NCBI GenBank assembly: GCA_947178115.1
Contig: CAMWXF010000038.1
Span: 1-10,246 of the forward strand
DNA: 10,246 bases
DNA from: an uncultured Lachnospiraceae bacterium
Lineage (GTDB): Bacteria > Bacillota > Clostridia > Lachnospirales > Lachnospiraceae
Direction: 5' to 3'
Shown: piece after piece, positions 1 to 6,603 of the stretch
Layout of the letters: each line of letters starts with the position of its first letter
Numbering within the stretch: the stretch's first letter is position 1
Notes under the pieces: generated by a model
Databases searched by the model: none
What the model was told of the DNA's origin: nothing
Seen by the model: only the letters and a program-made list of their open reading frames with translations
Position numbers and translations under genes: made by a program

Positions 1-30
1 ATATTTACGATACGAGAGAGGGTATATCTT

Positions 31-582
31 ATGGCAAGAAAAGAGACGATCACAAAGGATGAAATATTAAATGCGGCATTTCAGATGACCAGACAGAATG
101 GCTTTTCGCATGTGAGCGCCAGAACACTGGCGGCTAAGGCAGGCTGTTCTACGCAGCCGATATTCCGGGTGTACAAGAACATGGATGAGCTGGGTGAGGA
201 TCTGTACAATAAGGCGATCAGTTTTTTTAATGATTATTACAACAAATTCCCGAAGACGAGCGATACGCCTTTTGTTAATATGGGACTTGCTTATATCCGG
301 TTTGCGCAGGAAGAACAGCAGCTTTTCAAGCTGTTGTTTATGGAGGAAGACCGGCACGGCAAGAGTCTGTATGACCTTTTAAACGGAGAGAACGCAACGG
401 TGGTCAAGGAGATCAACAATGCCAAGTTCTACGGCTGCAAGGATCCCAGCGGAATGTTTATGAGAATGTGGATCTTCATTCACGGATCGGCATGTATGTC
501 GCTTACCGGCGATTATGATTTGCAGGAAGAAGATACGGTTAAACTGCTGGAAGAATCCTATAAAGCATTTCTGAACGTGTAG
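31..582 (+). CDS. TetR/AcrR-family transcriptional regulator
   Basis: A 183-residue protein with the TetR-family plan: an N-terminal helix-turn-helix (about residues 8-55) followed by a helical ligand-binding and dimerisation domain. The DNA-binding part shows the typical sequence run ITKDEILNAAF, then GFSHVSARTLAAKAGCS and a recognition-helix region TQPIFRVYKNMDEL, close to the usual 'S.g.lYrhF.sK..L' pattern. The C-terminal half has the aromatic pattern (LFKLLFMEE at 98-106, WIFIHGSACM at 147-156) common in small TetR proteins. The ATG at 31 follows a purine-rich site (GAGAGAGG, about 15-22). The ligand and target genes cannot be read from the sequence. The next gene is also a regulator and is co-oriented, 116 bases downstream; what lies upstream is outside the window. 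The family call is firm; calling it a repressor is only the family default. Confidence 0.9.
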   Translation: MARKETITKDEILNAAFQMTRQNGFSHVSARTLAAKAGCSTQPIFRVYKNMDELGEDLYNKAISFFNDYYNKFPKTSDTPFVNMGLAYIRFAQEEQQLFKLLFMEEDRHGKSLYDLLNGENATVVKEINNAKFYGCKDPSGMFMRMWIFIHGSACMSLTGDYDLQEEDTVKLLEESYKAFLNV

Positions 583-698
583 CAATATGCTGTGAATTGT
601 CCGGAGCGGGCATTGACGGCAGATATCGGAATGACAGATCGGTATAGAAATGAAACAGTAACGGCACAGCAGACGGGAAGGGTATATTGCGATAGAAG

Positions 699-1628
699 AT
701 GGTGATACAGAATCGTTATGATATTATAACAAGGATCAATGAGCATTACGGCAAAATGAGTAAGGGTCAGAAGGCAATCTCCGCGTTTATTTATGATCAT
801 TATGATCAGGCGGTATTTATGACCGCTGCCAAGCTGGGAGAGACGGTAGGCGTCAGTGAGTCCACCGTGGTTCGCTATGCGATGTTCATCGGCTATAACG
901 GTTATCCGGAATTCCAGCGCGATCTGGAGGACTGGGTACAGAACAAGATCAACTCCGTCCAGAAGATCGGTGCCAAGTACGGGAAGAGCACGCAGTCCGA
1001 AATATTAACTTCGGTGTTGGAGGCGGACATAGAGAAACTGCAGGATACGATACACAGTCTTGATCCGGTGGCTTTCGAGACGGCGGTGGATATCATACTG
1101 GAGGCGAAAAATGTCTATGTGATGGGTGTCAGGAGCTGTGAACCGCTGGCAGATTTTCTGCACTTCTATCTGAATATGATCCGCGGCAACGTGATCCTGC
1201 TTAAGACGACAAGTGTGTCGGAGACGTTTGAGCAGATGATCCGCATCGATGAGCAGGATGCCATGATCGGCATCAGCTTTCCCAGATATTCCATGCGTAC
1301 CTTAAAGGCGATGGAGTTTGCCAACGACAGAAACGCCAAGGTGATCACGGTTACGGATTCGGTACATTCACCGATGAACCTGTATTCATCCTGTAATCTT
1401 CTGGCCAGAAGCGATATGGTTTCCATCGTGGATTCGCTGGTGGCGCCCCTTAGCGTGATCAATGCCTTGGTGGTGGCTATGTGCTTGAAACGGCCGGAAG
1501 AAGTAAAGACTAATCTGAAGAATCTGGAAGAGGCGTGGAACAATTATCAGGTATATTTGAATGATGAGATCAACTTCATCGATGAGGAGCCGATGTTGAA
1601 TTATTCCCTGCGTAAGAAAGACGATTAA
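699..1628 (+). CDS. RpiR/MurR-family regulator with SIS domain
   Basis: A 309-residue protein with an N-terminal HTH_6-type domain (about residues 1-80; FMTAAKLGETVGVSESTVVRYAMFIGYNGYPEFQ is characteristic) joined to a sugar-isomerase-like SIS domain (about 130-262). The SIS part shows VYVMGVRSCEPLADF and a phosphosugar-loop-like GISFPRYSMRTLKAMEFA (191-208). Family members usually sense phosphosugars and control sugar or amino-sugar catabolism, but no such genes are nearby, so the effector and regulon are unknown. An in-frame TAG at 693-695 makes the ATG at 699 the earliest possible start. The best Shine-Dalgarno match (GGGAAGGG, 675-682) is about 16 bases upstream, unusually far, so initiation may be weak or use another signal. 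The next gene begins 36 bases after the stop. Confidence 0.92.
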   Translation: MVIQNRYDIITRINEHYGKMSKGQKAISAFIYDHYDQAVFMTAAKLGETVGVSESTVVRYAMFIGYNGYPEFQRDLEDWVQNKINSVQKIGAKYGKSTQSEILTSVLEADIEKLQDTIHSLDPVAFETAVDIILEAKNVYVMGVRSCEPLADFLHFYLNMIRGNVILLKTTSVSETFEQMIRIDEQDAMIGISFPRYSMRTLKAMEFANDRNAKVITVTDSVHSPMNLYSSCNLLARSDMVSIVDSLVAPLSVINALVVAMCLKRPEEVKTNLKNLEEAWNNYQVYLNDEINFIDEEPMLNYSLRKKDD

Positions 1629-1664
1629 GGAACGAATGAATCAGGGATTCGGAATGGATGAAAT

Positions 1665-2921
1665 ATGAGCAGTGTGATTGTAATAGGCGGCGGCGCGGCC
1701 GGTATGATGGCGGCGTACGCCGCCGCAGAGCGCGGGCACAAGGTTGTGCTGTTGGAGAAGAATGAGAAACTTGGGAAGAAGCTTTTTATTACGGGCAAAG
1801 GGCGCTGCAATGTGACTAATGCCTGTGAGAAGGACAAGCTTTTTGCGAATGTGGTGAGCAATCCTAAGTTTTTATATAGTGCGTTTTCGGATTTTGACAA
1901 TATGCAGGTGATGGAACTACTTGAGAGGGCAGGCTGTCCGCTGAAAACAGAGCGGGGGGAGAGGGTCTTTCCGGTATCGGATCACTCTTCCGATATCATA
2001 GCCGCGCTGGAGCGGCTTCTGCGACAAAAAGGTGTCGAGGTGCGACTGTACACTACAGTCAGAGAAGTGTTGACAGAGGAAGAAAAGATAACGGGCGTGT
2101 TGTTGGCGGACGGCAGATGCCTGCATGCCGAAGCAGTGGTATTAGCCACGGGCGGTTTGTCTTATCCCACAACCGGTTCTACCGGGGACGGGTACCGGAT
2201 GGCAGGAATGCTTGGCCATACAGTGAAGGAGTGTACCCCGGCGCTTGTGCCGATGGAGATAGAGGAGTCATGGTGCAGCCGGCTGCAGGGGCTGTCCCTG
2301 AAAAACGTCACGCTGACTATGACGTGCGGTAAGAAAAAAATCTGGCAGGGATTCGGGGAGATGCTGTTTACCCATTTCGGAATCAGCGGGCCGCTTGTAC
2401 TGTCTGCCAGCAGTTATTATAATAAATGTAAGGATAAAGAGGCTGTTACGGTCACGATTGACTTGAAACCGGCGCTTACGGCAGAACAGTTAGATAAAAG
2501 GATCTTGCGTGAATTTGAACAGAATCCGAACAAACAGTTGAAGAATGTGATAGGAAGCCTGTATCCTTCCAAACTGACACCGGTCATGATTGACTTGTCG
2601 GGGATCGGAGGGGAGAAGAAAATCCATGAGATTACAAGACAGGAGCGGGATCGGCTTACAACGGTCACAAAAGCTCTTATGATGCACGTGAGCGGGCTTC
2701 GGGATTACACGGAAGCAATCATCACACAAGGCGGTATCAAAGTAAAAGAAGTGAATCCGTCCACGATGGAATCCAAGCTGGTGAAAGGGCTGTATATTGC
2801 TGGAGAGCTGCTGGATCTGGATGCGGTCACCGGCGGATTTAATCTGCAGATCGCATGGTCCACGGGACATCTGGCAGGGAGTAGTATACCGGACACTGTA
2901 GAAAGCCAGACAGACGAATGA
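1665..2921 (+). CDS. HI0933/BaiN-family NAD(P)/FAD-dependent oxidoreductase
   Basis: A 418-residue flavoprotein, about normal length for the HI0933-like family (YhiN, BaiN relatives). The N-terminal dinucleotide-binding fold is clear: VIVIGGGAAGMMAAYAA (residues 4-20) with an acidic residue at the end of the second strand (LLEK, 29-32). The family signature GKKLFITGKGRCNVTN (37-52) follows, then VVLATGGLSYPTTGSTGDGY (158-177) and a C-terminal FAD-binding stretch GLYIAGELLDLDAVTGGFNLQIAWSTG (375-401). The physiological substrate of most family members is unknown. One gut-bacterial member (BaiN) has been assigned a bile-acid reductase activity, but the family is near universal in Firmicutes and this is not evidence for bile-acid metabolism here. 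It may be co-transcribed with the downstream genes, since cmk follows after 88 bases with no terminator visible. The Shine-Dalgarno site is weak (GGAATGGA, 1651-1658). Confidence 0.9.
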   Translation: MSSVIVIGGGAAGMMAAYAAAERGHKVVLLEKNEKLGKKLFITGKGRCNVTNACEKDKLFANVVSNPKFLYSAFSDFDNMQVMELLERAGCPLKTERGERVFPVSDHSSDIIAALERLLRQKGVEVRLYTTVREVLTEEEKITGVLLADGRCLHAEAVVLATGGLSYPTTGSTGDGYRMAGMLGHTVKECTPALVPMEIEESWCSRLQGLSLKNVTLTMTCGKKKIWQGFGEMLFTHFGISGPLVLSASSYYNKCKDKEAVTVTIDLKPALTAEQLDKRILREFEQNPNKQLKNVIGSLYPSKLTPVMIDLSGIGGEKKIHEITRQERDRLTTVTKALMMHVSGLRDYTEAIITQGGIKVKEVNPSTMESKLVKGLYIAGELLDLDAVTGGFNLQIAWSTGHLAGSSIPDTVESQTDE

Positions 2922-2995
2922 GATATTGATGAGAGAAGAAAGAATAATGACCGCAGCATTATGGAGAGAAGCGGAATACATAGAACAAAGAAAGA

Positions 2996-3000
2996 CGAGG
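2996..3000 (+). promoter_or_regulatory. Ribosome binding site deciding the cmk start
   Basis: CGAGG lies 9 bases before the ATG at 3010. The reading frame is open upstream to an ATG at 2926, but that start has no good Shine-Dalgarno and would add 28 residues with no family counterpart. Starting at 3010 puts the P-loop at residues 9-17, as expected for bacterial cytidylate kinases. Confidence 0.6.
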
Positions 3001-3009
3001 AAACAAGGT

Positions 3010-3663
3010 ATGAGCGTTAATATTGCCATTGACGGGCCTGCCGGTGCAGGAAAGAGTACGATCGCGAAGAAAATCGCGAAGAAGCTGGGATACATATATG
3101 TAGATACGGGTGCCATGTATCGCGCTATGGCATTGTATCTGCTCAGAGAACATATAGCGCCGTCGGATACGGACGGGATCAATGAGAAGTGCGCGGAGGC
3201 GGACATATCCATTGGATATGAGAATGGAGAGCAGATCGTATATTTAAACGGCGAGAATGTGAACGGACTGATCAGAACGGAAGAGGTGGGGAATATGGCA
3301 TCTGTCAGCAGTCCCAACCCCAATGTCCGCAAGAAAATGGTGGAGCTGCAACATAAACTGGCAGCCAGCAAGGATGTAGTGATGGACGGCAGAGATATCG
3401 GCACATGCGTGCTGCCCCATGCACAGGTGAAAGTCTATCTGACAGCCGACAGCAGGGTGCGGGCCAAAAGACGTTATCAAGAATTGGCGGATAAAGGGAT
3501 TGCCAGTGATCTGGATACGATCGAGAAGGATATTATAGAGCGGGATCATCAGGATATGACCAGAGAGCTTTCTCCGCTCAGGCAGGCGGAGGATGCTACG
3601 CTGATAGATTCCTCTTATATGACGATTGATGAAGTGGTGGAGACGGTCATTGCGCTGGTGTAA
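3010..3663 (+). CDS. cmk: Cytidylate kinase
   Basis: Phosphorylates CMP and dCMP with ATP to give the diphosphates, recycling nucleotides for RNA and DNA synthesis in the cytoplasm. The 217-residue protein is full length for the family. It opens with VNIAIDGPAGAGKST, a P-loop at residues 9-17, followed by the conserved YVDTGAMYRAMA (30-41), the NMP-binding-side motif MDGRDIGTCVLP (125-136), and the lid and C-terminal signature ERDHQDMTRELSPLRQAEDA (177-196). ispH starts 28 bases after the stop. A cmk-ispH-S1 order is common in Clostridia. The start at 3010 is chosen over the longer frame from 2926 because of ribosome-site spacing and family length. Confidence 0.96.
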   Translation: MSVNIAIDGPAGAGKSTIAKKIAKKLGYIYVDTGAMYRAMALYLLREHIAPSDTDGINEKCAEADISIGYENGEQIVYLNGENVNGLIRTEEVGNMASVSSPNPNVRKKMVELQHKLAASKDVVMDGRDIGTCVLPHAQVKVYLTADSRVRAKRRYQELADKGIASDLDTIEKDIIERDHQDMTRELSPLRQAEDATLIDSSYMTIDEVVETVIALV

Positions 3664-3691
3664 CATAAAGAACAAACAGAAAGGTTCAATT

Positions 3692-4540
3692 ATGGAAGTG
3701 ATTTTGGCAGAGCATGCGGGATTCTGCTTCGGGGTTAAGAGAGCAGTCGAGCAGGTATATGAACAGGTCGATACAGGAAAACCGATTTATACATACGGTC
3801 CCATCATCCACAATGAAGAAGTGGTAAAAGATTTAGAGAAAAAAGGCGTGCATGTGATCGAGTCGGAAGAACAGCTTGCAGGGGTTACGGAAGGAACCGT
3901 AGTGATACGAGCCCACGGCGTGCCGCAAAAGGTCTGTGAGATGATAGAAGCGCAGGGTCTGGAGTGCGTGGATGCTACATGTCCTTTCGTGAAACGCATT
4001 CATAACATTGTAGACACAGAGAGCAGAGCCGGCAAAAAAATCGTGATTATCGGCAATGCCGGACATCCGGAAGTAGAAGGAATCATGAGCTGGTCGAAGG
4101 ACCCGGCAACGGTCATTGGGTCGCTTGAAGAGGCACAAAATTTTGTCTGCGGGCAGGGCGAGGAAATCTGTATTGTTTCCCAGACGACATTTAACTACAA
4201 TAAATTTCAAGATATGGTTGAAATTTTCATGGAAAAAGGGTACAATGTTAGTGTTGTGAATACTATATGTAACGCTACGGAAGTGCGACAGACAGAGGCT
4301 AGAGAGATAGCCGCTGAGGTCGACGTTATGATAGTAATAGGTGGTAAACATAGTTCTAATACACGGAAGCTATATGAGATCTGTATGCAGGAGTGTCCAA
4401 ACACGTATTTTATACAGACACTTGACGACTTGCATTTGGATTTACCTAAATCTGTCCGACTGGTGGGTATTACAGCAGGGGCGTCTACCCCAAACAATAT
4501 TATCGAGGAGGTTCAAAATTATGTCAGAATTAACTTTTGA
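3692..4540 (+). CDS. ispH: 4-hydroxy-3-methylbut-2-enyl diphosphate reductase (IspH/LytB)
   Basis: Last enzyme of the MEP pathway: a [4Fe-4S] protein that reduces HMBPP to isopentenyl and dimethylallyl diphosphate. The 282-residue protein has the three cluster cysteines C12 (HAGFCFGVKRAV), C97 (VDATCPFVKRIH) and C193 (NTICNATEVRQ). Substrate-pocket residues are also in place: H40 (GPIIHNEEVV), H75 (RAHGV), H125 and E127 (GHPEVEG), T166 (QTT), the SSNTRKL stretch at 221-227 and S265 in GASTPNN. The ATG at 3692 has AGAAAGG (3678-3684) 7 bases upstream; the frame is open further up to 3626 inside cmk, but that would add 22 residues outside the family. The 3' end overlaps the S1 gene by 20 bases in another frame. 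Hand-counted GC is about 52% over 3841-4140 but about 40% over 4201-4500. Confidence 0.96.
   Translation: MEVILAEHAGFCFGVKRAVEQVYEQVDTGKPIYTYGPIIHNEEVVKDLEKKGVHVIESEEQLAGVTEGTVVIRAHGVPQKVCEMIEAQGLECVDATCPFVKRIHNIVDTESRAGKKIVIIGNAGHPEVEGIMSWSKDPATVIGSLEEAQNFVCGQGEEICIVSQTTFNYNKFQDMVEIFMEKGYNVSVVNTICNATEVRQTEAREIAAEVDVMIVIGGKHSSNTRKLYEICMQECPNTYFIQTLDDLHLDLPKSVRLVGITAGASTPNNIIEEVQNYVRINF
4505..4511 (+). promoter_or_regulatory. Ribosome binding site of the S1 gene, inside ispH
   Basis: GAGGAGG, a near-perfect anti-Shine-Dalgarno match, sits 9 bases before the ATG at 4521. The same bases encode E272, E273 and the first base of V274 of IspH. It fixes the S1 start at 4521; the frame is open another 60 codons upstream, but that stretch is ispH read in the wrong frame. 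Confidence 0.85.
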
Positions 4541-5696
4541 ACAAATGTTAGAAGAATCATTAAAGACAATACACACAGGAGAGGTTGTTGAAGGTACCGT
4601 TATTGATGTGAAGCCGGAAGAGATCATTCTCAACATCGGATATAAATCAGATGGTGTTCTCACCAGAAACGAATATACAAACGAACCTAATGTTGATTTG
4701 ACAACCATTGCTAAGCCAGGAGATACCATGGAAGTTAAGGTGCTCAAGGTAAATGACGGTGAGGGACAAGTTCTTCTTACCTACAAGCGTCTCGCCGCAG
4801 ACAGAGGCAATAAGCGGATTGAAGAAGCATATAATAACAATGAAGTATTAAAGGCGAAGGTAACACAGGTGCTTGACGGAGGTTTAAGCGTTGTCGTGGA
4901 GGAAGTGAGAATCTTTATTCCGGCAAGCCTTGTATCCGATACTTACGAAAAAGACCTGACCAAATATGCGGGACAGGAAATCGAGTTTGTAATCAGTGAG
5001 TATAATCCGAAGAGAAGAAGATATATCGGTGACAGAAAGCAGTTGATCATGGCGGAGAAGGCCGAACTGCAGAAGAAGCTGTTCGAGACGATCAAGGCAG
5101 GCGATACCGTGGAAGGCACAGTGAAGAATGTGACAGATTTCGGCGCATTTATTGATCTGGGCGGATGTGACGGACTGCTTCATATCTCCGAGATGTCATG
5201 GGGTAGAGTGGAGAATCCGAAGAAAGTATTTAAAGTCGGCGATGTTGTGAAAGTGCTGATTAAGGAAATCTCCGGTACGAAGATCGCGCTCAGCCTTAAG
5301 TTTGAAGATCAGAATCCGTGGAAAGGTGCCGCTGATAAATATGCGGTAGGTAATGTGGTAACCGGTAAGGTTGCACGTATGACGGATTTCGGTGCATTTA
5401 TTGAATTAGAAGCCGGTATTGACGCACTGCTGCATGTATCTCAGATCTCTAAGGAACACATTGAGAAACCTTCCGATGTGTTAAAGACAGGAGAAGAGGT
5501 AACAGCGAAAGTCGTTGATTTCAATGAGGAAGATAAGAAGATCAGCTTAAGCATCAAGGCAATGCTTGCACCCGAACCTGATGAGAATAAGGCTGAGGAT
5601 GATAACGCAGATGTTGTTTCCGTAGATATTGACGCAGTGATTTCCGGTGAAAATGCCGAAGAAGAGACAGAGACAGAGGCACAGTATAAACTATAA
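4521..5696 (+). CDS. rpsA: S1 RNA-binding domain protein (ribosomal protein S1-like)
   Basis: A 391-residue protein with four S1-type OB-fold repeats, at about residues 18-91, 108-176, 193-262 and 275-347. Repeats 3 and 4 are the most canonical (VEGTVKNVTDFGAFIDLGGCDGLLHISEMS and VTGKVARMTDFGAFIELEAGIDALLHVSQIS); repeats 1 and 2 are more diverged, as in Firmicute S1 homologues. The last 40 or so residues are strongly acidic and probably disordered (EDENKAEDD..., EEETETEAQ). Firmicute versions are shorter than the six-domain Escherichia coli S1, and their ribosomal role is less certain, so the rpsA symbol follows convention. The start is set by GAGGAGG 9 bases upstream. Overlap with ispH suggests translational coupling. 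The early part is AT-rich compared with the rest. Confidence 0.93.
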   Translation: MSELTFEQMLEESLKTIHTGEVVEGTVIDVKPEEIILNIGYKSDGVLTRNEYTNEPNVDLTTIAKPGDTMEVKVLKVNDGEGQVLLTYKRLAADRGNKRIEEAYNNNEVLKAKVTQVLDGGLSVVVEEVRIFIPASLVSDTYEKDLTKYAGQEIEFVISEYNPKRRRYIGDRKQLIMAEKAELQKKLFETIKAGDTVEGTVKNVTDFGAFIDLGGCDGLLHISEMSWGRVENPKKVFKVGDVVKVLIKEISGTKIALSLKFEDQNPWKGAADKYAVGNVVTGKVARMTDFGAFIELEAGIDALLHVSQISKEHIEKPSDVLKTGEEVTAKVVDFNEEDKKISLSIKAMLAPEPDENKAEDDNADVVSVDIDAVISGENAEEETETEAQYKL

Positions 5697-5706
5697 TATC
5701 ATTAAT

Positions 5707-5712
5707 AGGCGG
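5707..5712 (+). promoter_or_regulatory. Ribosome binding site of the cheR-like gene
   Basis: AGGCGG lies 8 bases before the ATG at 5721. A GTG at 5712 is in frame three codons earlier but overlaps this site and has no ribosome site of its own, so 5721 is preferred. Confidence 0.5.
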
Positions 5713-5720
5713 TGGGGATT

Positions 5721-6500
5721 ATGGCATACGATTATGAGTATTTCAAGAAAGCAGTCTTTGATTTGACGAAAATTGATTTGAATGCTTATAAAGAGAAGCA
5801 GATGAAACGTCGAATCGATACGCTGATTGCAAAAAACAAGATTGTAGGTTATGACAAATATATAGCGTCTCTGAAAGCAGACCGCAATATGTTTGATGAG
5901 TTCGTAAACTATCTGACGATCAATGTGTCTGAATTTTATCGTAACGTGGATCAATGGAAACTGTTGGATCAGGATATATTCCCCGATCTGATCAAGCGCT
6001 ACGGAAATAATCTTAAGATTTGGAGTGCAGCGTGCTCTACGGGTGATGAGCCTTATTCTCTTGTAATGGCATTATCCAAGCATCTGCCGATGAATCAGAT
6101 TAAGATTTACGCAACGGACTTAGATAAGCAGGTTATTGCGAAGGCTAAGGCTGGATTATACTCGGAGAAGAGCGTGATCGGTGTTCCGGCTGATTTGAAG
6201 AAGAAGTTCTTCACGAAGATCGGACCGTCTTATCAGATTTCCGATGAGGTGAAGTCCAGAGTAGAGTTTAAAGAACATAATCTGTTGAAAGATACATATC
6301 CGACTGACTATCATCTGATTGTTTGCCGTAACGGGTTAATTTATTTTACGGAGGAAGCTAAGGATGAAGTCTTCCGTAAGTTCCAGAAGAGTCTTAAGCC
6401 GGGAGGATATCTGTTTATCGGCAGCACCGAGCAGATTATTAATCATAAGGATGTTGGCTTCGACAGAAAGAATTCTTTCTTCTATCAGAAACCGATGTAA
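5721..6500 (+). CDS. CheR-type protein-glutamate O-methyltransferase
   Basis: A 259-residue, single-unit CheR-like SAM-dependent methyltransferase. In chemotaxis such enzymes methylate glutamates on receptor proteins for adaptation. The N-terminal helical domain (1-75) ends in the family motif TINVSEFYRN (67-75). The SAM-binding fold follows, with IWSAACSTGDEPYSLVMAL (100-118; usually CSTGEEPYS), YATDLDKQVIAKAK (130-143), the beta-subdomain region KKFFTKIGPSYQISDEVKSRVEFKEHNLL (161-189), VCRNGLIYFTEEAK (201-214; usually CRNVLIYF) and KPGGYLFIGSTE (226-237). No receptor, CheA, CheB or other chemotaxis gene is nearby, so the target is unknown; it could serve a chemotaxis system encoded elsewhere or methylate something else. 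It begins 24 bases after the S1 stop and ends just before a terminator, making it the likely last gene of that transcript. Confidence 0.88.
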   Translation: MAYDYEYFKKAVFDLTKIDLNAYKEKQMKRRIDTLIAKNKIVGYDKYIASLKADRNMFDEFVNYLTINVSEFYRNVDQWKLLDQDIFPDLIKRYGNNLKIWSAACSTGDEPYSLVMALSKHLPMNQIKIYATDLDKQVIAKAKAGLYSEKSVIGVPADLKKKFFTKIGPSYQISDEVKSRVEFKEHNLLKDTYPTDYHLIVCRNGLIYFTEEAKDEVFRKFQKSLKPGGYLFIGSTEQIINHKDVGFDRKNSFFYQKPM

Positions 6501-6510
6501 GAAATTTAAA

Positions 6511-6542
6511 GGGATGCTTCCGCGGAAGCGTCCCTTATTTTT
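6511..6542 (+). terminator. Rho-independent terminator after the cheR-like gene
   Basis: GGGATGCTTC (6511-6520) pairs with GAAGCGTCCC (6525-6534) across a CGCG loop: a 10-bp stem with one G-T wobble, followed by TTATTTTT. It begins 11 bases after the stop at 6500. The run of A and T before the stem (6502-6510) could give weaker activity in the opposite direction for the convergent gene. Confidence 0.88.
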
Positions 6543-6560
6543 CAAGTTTGCGAAGCAAAT

Positions 6561-6594
6561 CTCGCAATCGAGAGAAGCTCGCAATCGAACGAAG
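6561..6594. repeat. 17-bp imperfect tandem repeat in the convergent spacer
   Basis: CTCGCAATCGAGAGAAG (6561-6577) is followed directly by CTCGCAATCGAACGAAG (6578-6594), matching at 15 of 17 positions. The first copy contains a short inverted repeat (CTCG, CAAT, CGAG). The pair lies in the spacer between the cheR-like gene and the convergent exonuclease gene. Confidence 0.75.
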
Positions 6595-6601
6595 TTCGAT
6601 T
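6583..6601 (-). terminator. Hairpin just past the exonuclease gene, possible minus-strand terminator
   Basis: AATCGAAC (6583-6590) and GTTCGATT (6594-6601) form an 8-bp perfect inverted repeat with a GAA loop, 2 bases past the stop of the minus-strand gene. There is no T-run directly after it on the minus strand, so it is a poor classical terminator; it may protect the 3' end, or the terminator at 6511-6534 may serve both directions. Confidence 0.4.
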
Positions 6602-6603
6602 TA

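Noticed and set aside
613..648. Promoter before the RpiR gene made of TTGACG (613-618) and TATAGA (643-648)
   Set aside because: Spacing of 24 bases is far outside the usual 16-18.
1665..2921. Reading the flavoprotein as a bile-acid enzyme (BaiN)
   Set aside because: The HI0933 family is widespread in bacteria with no bile-acid exposure, and no bai operon gene is present here; family membership alone does not support this function.
2490..3404. Long open frame (304 codons) on the minus strand
   Set aside because: It runs antisense through the well-supported flavoprotein and cmk genes, has no recognisable domain and no ribosome site; it is a by-product of their codon pattern.
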